Shown here: in pieces, positions 33,090 to 41,744 of the stretch | Numbering within the stretch: the first letter of the stretch is position 1 | How the letters are laid out: each line of letters begins with the position of its first letter | DNA from: Thalassobacillus devorans | GTDB taxonomy: Bacteria > Bacillota > Bacilli > Bacillales > Halobacillaceae | NCBI RefSeq assembly: GCF_900176565.1 | Contig: NZ_FXEH01000004.1 | Span: 372,001-436,000, forward strand | Length of the DNA stretch: 64,000 nt | Reading direction: 5' to 3' | Notes under the pieces: generated by a model | What the model was told of the DNA's origin: nothing | The model's database searches: none | Seen by the model: only the letters and a program-made list of their open reading frames with translations | Made by a program: the position numbers and the translations under genes

Positions 33090-33313
33090 TCCTGACGATA
33101 TTTTTCTTCTGAACCAGAATCTTTCTTTGTTTTATCTTTTTTCTTTTCTTCCTTCATTTCTTTATTCAAATCATCCATAGGAATGGGATCAGTCAGCTGT
33201 TCTTCTTCGTGCTTGTCCAACAAGCTTTCGTTATCTGACTTGATTTGTTCAGGCTGATTCCTTCTGGCCATACCCTTTTGCTGGCGGTCTTTTTTCTTTT
33301 GGTTTTCAGCCAT
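33083..33313 (-). CDS. Small Lys/Glu-rich protein of unknown function
   Basis: A 76-residue, highly charged, probably disordered protein (MAENQKKKDRQQKGMARRNQ at the start, KKDKTKKDSGSEEKYRQDY at the end). ATG 33313 has GAGGTG 7 nt upstream; the longer GTG start at 33322 overlaps that site. The stop codon lies within repeat copy E. No family recognised. Confidence 0.55.
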   Translation of the reverse strand: MAENQKKKDRQQKGMARRNQPEQIKSDNESLLDKHEEEQLTDPIPMDDLNKEMKEEKKKDKTKKDSGSEEKYRQDY

Positions 33314-33377
33314 CCTTTTCACCTCATTCTTTCAGCGTTATATGAGAGATATACCTCTTTCTTTAAAATCCTAAACG

Positions 33378-34016
33378 TTATCTATTTTTCAATTTCTTTA
33401 CAAAAGATTGCACCCATTTAGAATGATAAAGCATATCAAAAGCGGTACTGATGATAAGCCCATGTAAGATTACGCCGAAAATCGTGAGAATTACTACAAT
33501 CGTTTGGCCGATTCCAGTGGATGGCTCAAAGGCTGTCCTGCCAAAAAAGGTGATGGCTGTAAGGGCACCGAGCATTGCCTCCCAATAGCTTTCTATTCCT
33601 GATTCGAATTGATATAGCGGGATAATGGCAAGGAAAATGGCAATCGCAGTTAATCCAGCAACTAGCGACAAGTGCTGGCCTTTTAAGTATCGAATAATTG
33701 GCTTGGTATAAAACTTGGTAATCGACTTGAGTCTCAATAAGTGGAGGATTCTTGCAAACCGGGCAAATTGAAACACGGCATCCAATGGTATCGCTGCTAT
33801 GACAATGAAGGGATGTTCTTTGATGAATCCCCATTTACTCTTGCTTTTAAATAAGCGGTATAGAAAGTCCAGGAAAAAGATGGCCCATGTCGTCCAGACG
33901 ATGTAGCTGTCATAGCCTGTCTTTTTCCAAATCGTAGCTACGGAAAGCGTAGCCAGAAGCAGCATGAAAATTTCATATGTTGTTTGTTTTTTGGTTCGAT
34001 CCGTGAAAAAGCCCAT
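33378..34016 (-). CDS. Ion-channel-like membrane protein with a non-canonical pore loop
   Basis: A 212-residue membrane protein resembling small voltage-gated-like K+ channels: about four N-terminal hydrophobic segments with an Arg-rich one (ARFARILHLLRLKSI), then helix, pore loop and helix. The pore region reads ALTAITFFGRTAFEPSTGIGQ where K+ channels have T-T-V-G-Y-G-D. Thr-Gly spacing is partly kept but the selectivity filter is not. It may conduct other ions or be regulatory. No RCK domain. Monocistronic. Confidence 0.7.
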   Translation of the reverse strand: MGFFTDRTKKQTTYEIFMLLLATLSVATIWKKTGYDSYIVWTTWAIFFLDFLYRLFKSKSKWGFIKEHPFIVIAAIPLDAVFQFARFARILHLLRLKSITKFYTKPIIRYLKGQHLSLVAGLTAIAIFLAIIPLYQFESGIESYWEAMLGALTAITFFGRTAFEPSTGIGQTIVVILTIFGVILHGLIISTAFDMLYHSKWVQSFVKKLKNR

Positions 34017-34147
34017 GGTTGTCCGTCCTCGAATTTTTAACTTTTATTCATCAGAATTATGCTAAAATTATAGAAACATAGATTTACTGGTAAAATCATA
34101 CTCTGTATCAGTTTATCATAATTAACCAATGAAAAAGGGGAAGAGAC

Positions 34148-34665
34148 ATGACGGACATCAAATTGGCGGAAAAGCATCAGGGGGAAGAGATTTTTAATCT
34201 GTATCAGGCTTGTGGCGAAGTTTTGACAGCTCAATCGATCCTGCAATGGGATGAAAATTATCCTGGCCGGGAATTTGTTCAGGAAGCGATTGATCAGAAT
34301 GACTTATACGTATGTCAAAAGGCGGTAATATCATTGGTGCAGTCATACTGAATGAAGCAGAAACACCAGAATGGGAAACGGTAGAGTGGCGTGATGTCAT
34401 TGGGAAACCACTTGTACTTCATGGCTTGTGCATTTCCCCGACGCATCAGGGAAAAGGGTATGTCCGCAAAATGATAGAGTGGTGTGAGGACTACGCAAGG
34501 CAGTATGGATATACAAGCGTTCGACTTGATACCTTTGATGGCAATCCTGTTTCCAACCGATTATATCTGCATAGCGATTTTCAACTACGAGGATATGTGG
34601 AGTTTACCCACAGGCCGAAAGACTGTCAGCGTTATAACTGCTATGAAAAATGGATAAGCATATAA
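34148..34665 (+). pseudogene. GNAT acetyltransferase interrupted by a frameshift
   Basis: The N-terminal half (MTDIKLAEKHQGEEIFNLYQ...NDLYVCQK) is in one frame and ends at 34351. The C-terminal half (GGNIIGAVILNEAE...HGLCISPTHQGKGYVRKMIEW...NRLYLHSDFQLRGYVEF) is in the -1 frame from about 34323. The join falls at a run of four A (34318-34321); five A would give one 172-residue GNAT protein with an intact acetyl-CoA loop. It is either a recent inactivation or a base-call error. No standard slippery heptamer is present. Confidence 0.75.
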
Positions 34666-34671
34666 ACAGGA

Positions 34672-34703
34672 AAGGAAGCCCGAAACTACCGGGCTTCCTT
34701 TTA
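34672..34703. terminator. Bidirectional terminator, GNAT / panE
   Basis: GGAAGCCCG (34674-34682) pairs with CGGGCTTCC (34690-34698); T-run follows, A-rich before. Confidence 0.85.
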
Positions 34704-34706
34704 CAT

Positions 34707-35621
34707 TCAAGCATTTTCAAATGGTTTGATGATGCCGTATATGGCTTCGGTATAAGGCAGTTTCAAACCGACCGTTTCCCCAAGACGCAAAGCACCGCCA
34801 TGCAGATGCTCGACTTCTAAAGTCAGTCCCTTTCGACGGTCCTGATGCATGGAAGAAGTAGCTTCTTCACCTAAGTTCTCCATACTTTCGAAAGCTTTGT
34901 CTACATGTTCATCGGTAAGTTCTAACCCATGGCTATTGGCCAGTTGCTGCATATCTTCAAGAATTTTACGGGCGATATGGAAGGTTTCCGGATGTTTGCG
35001 AATCTCGCCAATTGGCTGGTTGACTGCAGTCGTAATGCCGGAAAATGCTGTGATGAACATGTATTTTTTCCAAATTTCTTTTAAAATACGATCACTTAGC
35101 TTTCCGTCGAATTTTGATTGTTCGCAGGCAATACCCAGTTCATCTACTACTTCTTGCTGGGATTGATGGAGTGCACCGAAGATCAAGTCATGTATCTGAG
35201 AAGAGTGGATGACATGTCCATTTTCATCTAGCGTAGCTATGATGAAGGAAAGACCACCGATTACAGATTCCTCGCCTAATTCTTTTTGCAAGACAGAAAT
35301 ATGTTCCACTCCATTTAAAACCGGGAGTACCTTTGCCCCTTTATCAACGAGCGTTTTCAACGAATCAATTGTACCAGGAAGATGGTAACCTTTCACTGAT
35401 AGAAAGACAAGGTCGATATCTTCCGCTTCATTTGCGTTTCGGATAATAGAAGGTTCTTCTATTTTATAATTCCCATGCGGACTATGTATCTCAATTCCAT
35501 GTTGCTTCAGCTGTTTTGCCCGCCGTTCACGTACTAAGAATGTAACTTCATGTCCGGATTCGTGCCAGCGACCGCCAAAATAGGCCCCCAAGGCACCGGC
35601 TCCGATTACTAGAATCTTCAT
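34707..35621 (-). CDS. panE: 2-dehydropantoate 2-reductase
   Basis: A 304-residue KPR/PanE family enzyme that reduces 2-dehydropantoate to pantoate with NADPH, needed for pantothenate and CoA. The NADPH motif IGAGALGAYFGGRW, SVKGYHLPGTID, the PVLNGVEH motif with Asn, and the helical C-terminal domain with the catalytic Lys region (LKEIWKKYMFITAFSGITTAVNQPIG) are present. Not in a pan operon here; Bacillaceae often keep more than one PanE-like protein, so a ketopantoate-like substrate is possible. A GGAGGTGG site precedes the ATG. Confidence 0.88.
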   Translation of the reverse strand: MKILVIGAGALGAYFGGRWHESGHEVTFLVRERRAKQLKQHGIEIHSPHGNYKIEEPSIIRNANEAEDIDLVFLSVKGYHLPGTIDSLKTLVDKGAKVLPVLNGVEHISVLQKELGEESVIGGLSFIIATLDENGHVIHSSQIHDLIFGALHQSQQEVVDELGIACEQSKFDGKLSDRILKEIWKKYMFITAFSGITTAVNQPIGEIRKHPETFHIARKILEDMQQLANSHGLELTDEHVDKAFESMENLGEEATSSMHQDRRKGLTLEVEHLHGGALRLGETVGLKLPYTEAIYGIIKPFENA

Positions 35622-35734
35622 TTTTCCACCTCCGAAATCTTTATCTTTATCTTAGCATGAAGCTCGTCAATTATCATAGAAAACTGCCACCCGGTGATTA
35701 TATGAAATTGAAAACATATAAAGCGCAGAAATAA

Positions 35735-35900
35735 TGTCCCATAACAGTATTCTTTTTCTAGTTAAATGTCGATTGCGTCTAGTTTAATAACGATTTTGTC
35801 TTATAATATTTTAAAGTTGTCTAGTTTAGTCTTTGAAATGTCGCATAAGGTTGGTGAACTGTCTAGTATACAGGTGAATTGTCCAATAAACCTTTTCATA
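35735..35900. repeat. Phased array of ~21-bp repeats (8 units)
   Basis: A ten-base core starts at 35735, 35755, 35776, 35797, 35818, 35839, 35860 and 35880: steps of 20-21 bp, two helical turns. From 35776 two forms alternate, TGTCTAGTWTA (35776, 35818, 35860; the first reads CGTC) and TGTCNNATAA (35797, 35839, 35880), so the array is also three 41-42-bp composite units. No frame is open. It lies upstream of panE and ends exactly at a terminator hairpin. It could be a cooperative protein-binding site; its function is unknown. Confidence 0.7.
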
Positions 35901-35938
35901 AGGCAGGGCCGTTCCACTATGCCGGAACGGCCCTGCCT
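35901..35938. terminator. Strong hairpin downstream of the small membrane protein gene
   Basis: AGGCAGGGCCGTTCC (35901-35915) and GGAACGGCCCTGCCT (35924-35938) make a perfect 15-bp stem. The T-tail is poor on both strands; position suggests it ends the - strand gene. Confidence 0.6.
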
Positions 35939-35945
35939 TCAATAA

Positions 35946-36251
35946 TTATTTTGCACGGTTCATTGCTTTAGATGATATAGCAGCGTCAATAACCAGAACA
36001 ATTGCTGTAATCATATGCATAAACCACCCGACACCTGGTATAACACCTACAACACTAGCAATCAGCCCGAGCACACTGCCGGCGCTGAATCGGCTGTCTT
36101 TTACAGAAAAAATCAAGGTGATCAAGTGTAGGACAAACATAAACATCAATGGCTGCCATCCTGATCCGATAATGAACAACCCGCCTGCAATTGGGATGGC
36201 AAGTAGTCCTTCCAGTATACCGGTAACCCATTTAAATGTTGTGGATACCAT
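35946..36251 (-). CDS. Small integral membrane protein of unknown function
   Basis: A 101-residue protein with three to four hydrophobic segments (ILEGLLAIPIAGGLFIIGSG, MFMFVLHLITLIF, SVLGLIASVVGVIPGVGWFMHMITAIVLVIDAAI) and short polar loops. No catalytic motif. Similar small membrane proteins are common in Bacillaceae but I cannot assign a family. Own ribosome binding site and terminator. Confidence 0.65.
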   Translation of the reverse strand: MVSTTFKWVTGILEGLLAIPIAGGLFIIGSGWQPLMFMFVLHLITLIFSVKDSRFSAGSVLGLIASVVGVIPGVGWFMHMITAIVLVIDAAISSKAMNRAK

Positions 36252-36395
36252 GCGCTTTCACTCCAATCCTATATAGAAAATTAACTAGTTCTATTTTATT
36301 AGCTTTTCCTGTTTCTTAAGATTTATAAACTAATTCCTTATAGAAAATGCCTTGTTTTCAAGGTCATCAGGCGTAAGCTATCCTATTTATACATA

Positions 36396-36427
36396 CAAAA
36401 AAGCAGAGCAATTGCTGCTCTGCTTTA
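36396..36427 (-). terminator. Terminator of mreBH
   Basis: On the - strand AAAGCAGAGC pairs with GCTCTGCTTT, followed by T residues. Confidence 0.85.
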
Positions 36428-36448
36428 ATAGTTGTTTTCGCCTGCCTA

Positions 36449-37456
36449 TCACTTAGCGGCTTTTTGGAGTTTTTGAATCATTTTGATGGAGCGCCCCGTT
36501 CCGATAGCGACTGACTCCAATGGGTTCGGTGCCAGATGTACTGGTACAACGATCACTTCAGAAAGCCACTCTTGCATGCCTTTCAACAAAGCGCCTCCTC
36601 CAGTTAAAATAACGCCATGGTCGACAATGTCGCCGCTTAGTTCTGGCGGACAGTCTTCCAGAGTTGCACGAATTGTCTCTAGAATCTGCTCAAGAGATTC
36701 ACGTAACGCTCCTTGGACTTCTTTAGACCCTAGCTCGATAGTTTTTGGCAGGCCGGTGACCATATCACGGCCGCGAACTTCCATCTTTTCTTCTTTATGG
36801 TCGAGCAATGCATGACCAATTTCCATTTTAATTTGTTCGGCAGTTCTTTCACCGATAAGAATGTTGTATTCTTTGCGGACATATTGGATGATTTCTTCGT
36901 CCATTTTGTCACCGCCCGTACGGATAGAACGACAGGAAACAACACCGCCGAAGGATATGATGGCTACTTCGCTTGTTCCCCCACCGATGTCTACGATAAC
37001 GTTAGCGACCGGTTCTTCGACTGGAAGGTCAGCACCGATAGCGGCAGCAATCGGCTCTTCGATCAAGTGGACGTTTTTTGCTCCATAGCTTTTAACCGCG
37101 TTGTGAATAGCACGACGTTCGACAGAAGTAGAACCGGATGGAGTACAAACGACAACGGTCGGTTTCCGCATAGAAGCACCTGCCTGTTTACTTGCTTTCT
37201 TCATTAACTCTTTCAACATTTGAGCGGTCATATCGTAATCAGCAATGACACCATCTTTCAAAGGGCGTACAGGGATCACATTCTTTGGTGTCTTTCCGAC
37301 CATTTCTTTTGCTTCTTTCCCTACAGCGACGACTTCTTTTGTATCCGTATTATAAGCTACCACGGAAGGCTCATTTAAAATGATACCTTTGGACTTTGAG
37401 TAGATTAATATATTAGCAGTTCCTAAATCAATACCAATTTCAGCAGTTGCAAACAT
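36449..37456 (-). CDS. mreBH: MreB-like rod-shape actin homologue MreBH
   Basis: A 335-residue bacterial actin that guides side-wall peptidoglycan synthesis under the membrane. Actin motifs are intact: phosphate 1 [13 protein letters not shown], connect 1 and phosphate 2 [16 protein letters not shown], adenosine motif [13 protein letters not shown]. Start [19 protein letters not shown], length 335 and the stand-alone location match B. subtilis MreBH rather than MreB (in mreBCD) or Mbl. Confidence 0.93.
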   Translation of the reverse strand: MFATAEIGIDLGTANILIYSKSKGIILNEPSVVAYNTDTKEVVAVGKEAKEMVGKTPKNVIPVRPLKDGVIADYDMTAQMLKELMKKASKQAGASMRKPTVVVCTPSGSTSVERRAIHNAVKSYGAKNVHLIEEPIAAAIGADLPVEEPVANVIVDIGGGTSEVAIISFGGVVSCRSIRTGGDKMDEEIIQYVRKEYNILIGERTAEQIKMEIGHALLDHKEEKMEVRGRDMVTGLPKTIELGSKEVQGALRESLEQILETIRATLEDCPPELSGDIVDHGVILTGGGALLKGMQEWLSEVIVVPVHLAPNPLESVAIGTGRSIKMIQKLQKAAK

Positions 37457-37562
37457 GTAGAAAGTACCTCCAATGATGACAGATTTCTTCTAATATTAAT
37501 TCGACCAATATTTACTATTTTCGGGGGTGGATGATAGGAAATCTATCAATACTATTATAATT

Positions 37563-37596
37563 AAAAAAAGGGCAGAGAAAAAATCCCTCTGCCCTA
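37563..37596 (-). terminator. Terminator of the DUF2639 gene
   Basis: GGGCAGAG pairs with CTCTGCCC across an A/T loop; seven T follow on the - strand. Confidence 0.85.
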
Positions 37597-37604
37597 GTAT
37601 AAAC

Positions 37605-37736
37605 TTAATCTTCTTTTTCGGCTAATAGGTTTGCAAGAATGTGCTTTTTAAACTTTTCCACTTTTCTTCCTTCGATTGTATTAACCCCATGTTCTTTCAA
37701 CTTTTCTACGTACCAGCCTTTGCTTCCTACGTGCAT
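37605..37736 (-). CDS. DUF2639 family small protein (YflJ-like)
   Basis: A 43-residue protein starting MHVGSKGWYVEKLKEHGVN and ending EGRKVEKFKKHILANLLAEKED, the DUF2639 pattern found in small Bacillus proteins such as YflJ. ATG 37736 has AAAGG about 9 nt upstream; the frame open to 37796 would add residues with no homologous look. Function unknown. Confidence 0.7.
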   Translation of the reverse strand: MHVGSKGWYVEKLKEHGVNTIEGRKVEKFKKHILANLLAEKED

Positions 37737-37918
37737 CCCTATCATCCTTTCTGTGATCCATTTGCTTTTTTTCAAATGCGTGTGCCATTGTAACATCTCA
37801 AAAATAGGGACGAAAGGTTTTTGAAGAAATTCAAGAGAAAAATTTCATAAGTGGTTCTGAATATAAATATGGATGTATAATGGAAGAAATCAATTGTAGC
37901 TGAAAAAGGAGCATTTTC

Positions 37919-38665
37919 ATGACGGAATATCTGAAACACCAGGAAATAATCGATAAATGCGAACGGCTGAACCAAAACTATCAGGTCGACCCGGCATTTT
38001 TCGATAACATCATAGAAGAACTGCTTGATAGCGACATGGATACAGATTCAGTCATCCTAAATGGTTTTAAGCGTTTATTAAGTGAAGTTGACCATGAGAT
38101 AGAGCGAATGGAAGACTACGCTGGTATGAAGGCCAGTTGTTTCAAGGGGTGCGCGTTTTGCTGCTATTTTCCGATTATCGTGACCCAAATGGAAGCGAAA
38201 ATCATGTTAAAAGAAATTGAGAATTTTCCTGAAGAGCGGAAAGAAAAAATATATCAGCACTGGAACTCCTATTTTGACGAACACGAAGTGAAACTCGATA
38301 CCGCGTTGAATATGGACCTTCAGGACTCAGAAACGAAGCTGAATTATAAGCGGCTGGATTTGCCATGTCCAATGCTCGATCCCGAAACAAAAACGTGTAT
38401 GGCTTACGAAATACGTCCGATCCCTTGCCGGACCTATCTCAACTACGCCAATCCTAAAGTCTGTGCGGAGAATCATATGCCAGATGAGCCTTTCAGCTAT
38501 GAATTTTTGTATGAATATTATATGGGCTCTTTAAATGAAATCATGCAGGCCTTATATGAAAATGGAGAAGGTTTGTTTGTCGACTACCCAAGTGATGTAT
38601 GGAGTTACGATTATTTACCTGCCTGGATCAAGCGAAGGAGTGAGTTAGAGGATGAAGGAGTATGA
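37919..38665 (+). CDS. YkgJ family cysteine-cluster protein
   Basis: A 248-residue soluble protein with the YkgJ zinc/iron-cluster cysteine pattern: CFKGCAFCCYFPI near residue 80, LPCPMLDPETKTCMAYEIRPIPCRTYLNY near 155 and a later Cys in NPKVC. Such proteins bind a metal or Fe-S cluster; the role is unknown, though some act in protein modification. It overlaps the MOSC gene by 14 nt, so the two are translationally coupled. Confidence 0.83.
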   Translation: MTEYLKHQEIIDKCERLNQNYQVDPAFFDNIIEELLDSDMDTDSVILNGFKRLLSEVDHEIERMEDYAGMKASCFKGCAFCCYFPIIVTQMEAKIMLKEIENFPEERKEKIYQHWNSYFDEHEVKLDTALNMDLQDSETKLNYKRLDLPCPMLDPETKTCMAYEIRPIPCRTYLNYANPKVCAENHMPDEPFSYEFLYEYYMGSLNEIMQALYENGEGLFVDYPSDVWSYDYLPAWIKRRSELEDEGV

Positions 38666-39290
38666 GGTACGAGCTATCAGTGTCGGAAAGCCTGTTCTAT
38701 TAGATACAGATAAAGGACCACTGAAAACAGCAATAAAGAAGAGAAGGGTAGATGAGCCGGTTTGGTTAAGCCGGCTTAATTTTGAAGGGGATTACCAGGC
38801 GGATCAGAAAAACCATGGCGGGCCGGACAAAGCGGTCTGTCTTTATCCCGCCCAACACTACAAACATTGGAAAGATCATTATCAGCAAACCTTTACTTTT
38901 CCATCATTCGGAGAAAATTTGACGGTTGAAGGGGTGGATGAACGTGAAGCTGCTATAGGAGACCGGTACCTTCTTGGGGATGCAGAACTTGAAGTTTCCG
39001 AGCCGCGGAAGCCTTGTTATATTATTGCCAGAAAGTACGGGCTTGACGATTTTCCAACCAAGATGATTGAAAAAGGGTTTTCTGGTTTCTACCTGCGGGT
39101 AGTTAAAGAAGGAAGTGTGAAGCCAGAAGACAAATTAATCTTGAAGGAAAGGGACTCGTTGCATATTACCGTAGCTGATGTGAATGATGTTCTTTTCCAT
39201 GATCGTGAAAATAAAGATAAAATTTCCAGAATATTAGAGACACCAGCCCTGGCTGCTGGACTTCGGGCTTCTTTGGAGCGGAAATTGTAA
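38652..39290 (+). CDS. MOSC domain protein (YiiM-like)
   Basis: A 212-residue MOSC-domain protein. Conserved parts are NFEGDYQADQKNHGGPDKAVCLYP, FGENLTVEGVDEREAAIGDRYLLG and SEPRKPCYIIARKYG with the conserved Cys. The C-terminal 3-alpha part resembles YiiM. MOSC proteins handle sulfur or molybdenum-cofactor-linked N-hydroxylated compounds; YiiM reduces such substrates. AGGAG lies 10 nt before the start, inside ykgJ. Confidence 0.85.
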   Translation: MKEYEVRAISVGKPVLLDTDKGPLKTAIKKRRVDEPVWLSRLNFEGDYQADQKNHGGPDKAVCLYPAQHYKHWKDHYQQTFTFPSFGENLTVEGVDEREAAIGDRYLLGDAELEVSEPRKPCYIIARKYGLDDFPTKMIEKGFSGFYLRVVKEGSVKPEDKLILKERDSLHITVADVNDVLFHDRENKDKISRILETPALAAGLRASLERKL

Positions 39291-39314
39291 CAAACCAGTA
39301 ATATAACGTAACAT

Positions 39315-39352
39315 AAAAAAGCCGTTTTGACGCCTGTCAACGGCTTTTTTTA
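39315..39352 (+). terminator. Terminator of the ykgJ-MOSC pair
   Basis: AAAAAAGCCGTT pairs with AACGGCTTTTTT around TGACGCCTGTC. Confidence 0.85.
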
Positions 39353-39546
39353 TGAAATTTCTAGAAATCTGTTTGTTTTTTTCCAGAGAATTATCTGAAT
39401 AATCTATTCGTTATTATTGCTTTGATGGGGTTCTTCTGTTGATAGCGCTTGCAAAAATAGTCAATGGAAAACCTTGGGTCTAATGTTACAGAAAAGCGAT
39501 GCTATGATGATATTGTACAAAAAACACCAAAGGAGAGGATCAACGC

Positions 39547-40371
39547 ATGTTTAAGAAAGTAAGTACTGCATTCGCATTATCAACAGCATTGCTTATGGGT
39601 GGTGCTTTCACAGCTGACGCACACGCAGGAGGCGAACAACAGGCACCATCTATTAAAGCATTCTATAAAATTCAATCCTATGGAGGTTCTTTCTCCCAGG
39701 ATGATGTAAATAAATTGTTGCAAGATGCTTTGAATAAATACGACATTCAATGGGATCAGCTGCAAACGCCAAAGCAAGAACAGCCTAAGGAGCAGCCTAA
39801 ACAAGAACAACCGAAAGAACAACCAAAGCAAGAGGAGCCAGCTGAGAAAGAACAAGCTCCAGAACAACCTGCTGAGAAGCAAGAAGCTTCAGAACAGCCA
39901 GCTGAAGAGCAACAACAAGCACCTGCTCCACAGCAACAAGAACAAACTCAAGAAGCTCCAGCTGAAGAGCAATCTGCTGAGCAAAACAGCGAGTTAAGCC
40001 AATTCGAACAGCAGGTAGTAGAATTGACAAACCAAGAGCGTCAAAAGCAAGGACTTGAACCACTTAAAGCAGACGCAGAGCTAAGCAAAGTTGCACGTGA
40101 TAAATCTAAAGATATGGCTACTAACGGATATTTCTCTCACAACAGTCCGACACACGGTTCTCCATTCGATATGATGAAAGCATATGGCATTGATTACCGT
40201 ACAGCGGGTGAAAATATTGCTAAAGGACAACGCAGCCCAGAAGAAGTTGTCAATGGCTGGATGAATAGTGAAGGCCACCGTAAGAACATCATGAACCCTA
40301 ACTTCACTCACATCGGTGTAGGCTATGTAGAAAATGGCAATGTATGGACACAAATGTTTATTGGAAAATAA
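39547..40371 (+). CDS. Secreted CAP-domain protein with Gln/Glu/Pro-rich repeat linker (YkwD-like)
   Basis: A 274-residue secreted protein. Residues 1-27 are a signal peptide (ending ADAHAGG). About 28-75 has IKAFYKIQSYGGSFSQDDVNKLLQDALNKY. About 78-155 is a low-complexity linker built from QPKEQ/EQPAE-type repeats. The CAP/SCP domain (about 158-274) has ELTNQERQKQGLEPLKAD, YFSHNSPTHGSPFDMM, AGENIAKGQRSPEEVVNGWMNSEGHRKNIMNPNFTHIGVGY with the CAP His/Glu residues. B. subtilis YkwD has the same plan. Extracellular; function unknown. Confidence 0.88.
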   Translation: MFKKVSTAFALSTALLMGGAFTADAHAGGEQQAPSIKAFYKIQSYGGSFSQDDVNKLLQDALNKYDIQWDQLQTPKQEQPKEQPKQEQPKEQPKQEEPAEKEQAPEQPAEKQEASEQPAEEQQQAPAPQQQEQTQEAPAEEQSAEQNSELSQFEQQVVELTNQERQKQGLEPLKADAELSKVARDKSKDMATNGYFSHNSPTHGSPFDMMKAYGIDYRTAGENIAKGQRSPEEVVNGWMNSEGHRKNIMNPNFTHIGVGYVENGNVWTQMFIGK

Positions 40372-40383
40372 TATAGCAGCTAT

Positions 40384-40413
40384 GGAGTCCGGCCTTGAGC
40401 CGGGCTCTTTTTT
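40384..40413 (+). terminator. Terminator of the CAP gene
   Basis: GAGTCCGGC pairs with GCCGGGCTC, then six T. Confidence 0.8.
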
Positions 40414-40495
40414 ATAGTGTCACATTTAATAAACAATAATAATTAGTGGTATAATATTATACAAAGATTTCCTTTTTCTGAAAGGAGAAAATGAA

Positions 40496-40867
40496 ATGGA
40501 TTTTACATCACTCGTGGAAGAGAAAATTAAGCAATCCATTCGGAATGGGGATTTTGACAATCTTCCCGGAAAAGGAAAACCGCTTCCAAAAGATGATATG
40601 GAACATGTCCCTGCCGACCTTCGAAACAGCTATAAAATTTTAAAGAATGCCAATATGATCCCAGAAGAAATGCAGTTGAAAAAAGAGATTGTGTCGCTGG
40701 AGGAATTGATTGACTGTTGCAGGGAGCCGGAAGAAAGAGAGAGCTATAAGAAGCAGTTAAGTGAAAAACAGCTTCGTTTTCAGTTGATGATGGAACAAAG
40801 GAAGTTGAAAGGTTCTGGAGCTTTCAGACGCTACCGTGGTCAAATCAACAAGCGGATGGGCTTTTGA
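40496..40867 (+). CDS. DUF1992 (DnaJ-related) family protein
   Basis: A 123-residue helical protein of the DUF1992 family: VEEKIKQSIRNGDFDNLPGKGKPLPKDDMEHVPADLRNSYKILKNANMIPEE is the family core (L-x-G-x-G-K-P-L). The rest is a coiled, charged helix ending FRRYRGQINKRMGF. An extended -10 (TGGTATAAT near 40447) lies upstream. It ends 31 nt before the YedK-like start. Function unknown. Confidence 0.85.
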   Translation: MDFTSLVEEKIKQSIRNGDFDNLPGKGKPLPKDDMEHVPADLRNSYKILKNANMIPEEMQLKKEIVSLEELIDCCREPEERESYKKQLSEKQLRFQLMMEQRKLKGSGAFRRYRGQINKRMGF

Positions 40868-40898
40868 TTCATGCTTAGACAGGGATGGAGGGGTAGTG

Positions 40899-41564
40899 AT
40901 GTGTGGCCGTTATACATTATTAGCAGAAGAGGTTGAGATTTTAAAAGAATTTGGTCTCGATCACAAAATTCCGAATTATGAGCCAAGATATAATATCGCT
41001 CCGGGTCAGAAGGTGCTTGCCATCATTCATGATGGGAAAGAAAAGCGAGCCGGATTTTTAAAATGGGGACTCGTTCCTTTTTGGGCGAAAGATCCAAAGA
41101 TCGGATATAAGATGATCAATGCCCGGAGTGAAACAGCTCATGAAAAACCAAGTTTCAAGTCACTTATGGGTAAAAAACGATGTCTCATAGTTGCGGATAG
41201 CTTTTATGAATGGCAGCGTACCGATAACGGCAAGCAGGCAAAACGGATGAATTTAAAAGACAGGAAGCTATTCGCGTTTGCCGGCCTATGGGATAAATGG
41301 GCTAAAGATGAGGAAGAGATGTTTACATGTACGATTCTTACTAAGGAAGCTAATGATTTTATGAATCCGATCCATGATCGAATGCCGGTGATTCTGCCTA
41401 AAGAAAAGCAGGATGAATGGATTGAGCCCGTCAAATGGGGGGCTGATGAAGCGGCTGGTTTCCTTGAGCAGCTGCAGATGGAAGATTTAGATGCTTACGA
41501 TGTAAGCGACTTCGTTAATTCTCCCAAAAATGAAGGACCGCAGTGCATCCAATCCCTGGCTTGA
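40899..41564 (+). CDS. HMCES/YedK-type abasic-site processing protein (SRAP)
   Basis: A 221-residue SRAP-domain protein. After Met removal Cys2 (MCGRYTLL) is the catalytic residue that cross-links to abasic sites in single-stranded DNA. Conserved NIAPGQKVLAI, LVPFWAKDPKIGYKMINARSETAHEKPSF (Asn, Arg, Glu), YEWQR and IHDRMPVIL (His) are all there. The true start is ATG 40899 after GGAGGGG; an upstream frame from 40836 would hide the catalytic Cys. Its gene is followed by the IS1182 element. Confidence 0.93.
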   Translation: MCGRYTLLAEEVEILKEFGLDHKIPNYEPRYNIAPGQKVLAIIHDGKEKRAGFLKWGLVPFWAKDPKIGYKMINARSETAHEKPSFKSLMGKKRCLIVADSFYEWQRTDNGKQAKRMNLKDRKLFAFAGLWDKWAKDEEEMFTCTILTKEANDFMNPIHDRMPVILPKEKQDEWIEPVKWGADEAAGFLEQLQMEDLDAYDVSDFVNSPKNEGPQCIQSLA

Positions 41565-41620
41565 ACTATAAATATTGTTAAACCGAGAGGCTGGGACAAA
41601 ACCCAGTAAATTAAACGGAA

Positions 41621-41657
41621 AGTGGTCGGCATCAAAATGATGCCGACCACTTTTTTA
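41621..41657. terminator. Terminator inside the left end of the IS
   Basis: AGTGGTCGGCATC (41621-41633) pairs perfectly with GATGCCGACCACT (41639-41651), followed by T residues. It blocks read-through from outside into the transposase. Confidence 0.85.
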
Positions 41658-41744
41658 TGGTTTTCTTTTATTTTCAATAAAGAAAATAAGGACAACCTCT
41701 GATAAAATTAAAGTTACCACACAATAACCATCGGAGGTGTCCTT

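Noticed and set aside
34312-34351. Programmed -1 frameshift in the GNAT gene
   Set aside because: The site TGTCAAAAGGC is not an X-XXY-YYZ slippery heptamer and no stimulating hairpin is evident; a simple indel explains it better.
35735-35900. Short regularly spaced repeats as a CRISPR array
   Set aside because: Repeat cores are about 10 bp with 20-21 bp period, far too short for repeats plus spacers, and no cas genes are near.
39580-40353. Long minus-strand frames opposite the CAP gene, including a Leu/Val-rich one
   Set aside because: They are the antisense of the Gln/Glu/Pro-rich repeats and the CAP domain; no ribosome binding site or plausible protein.
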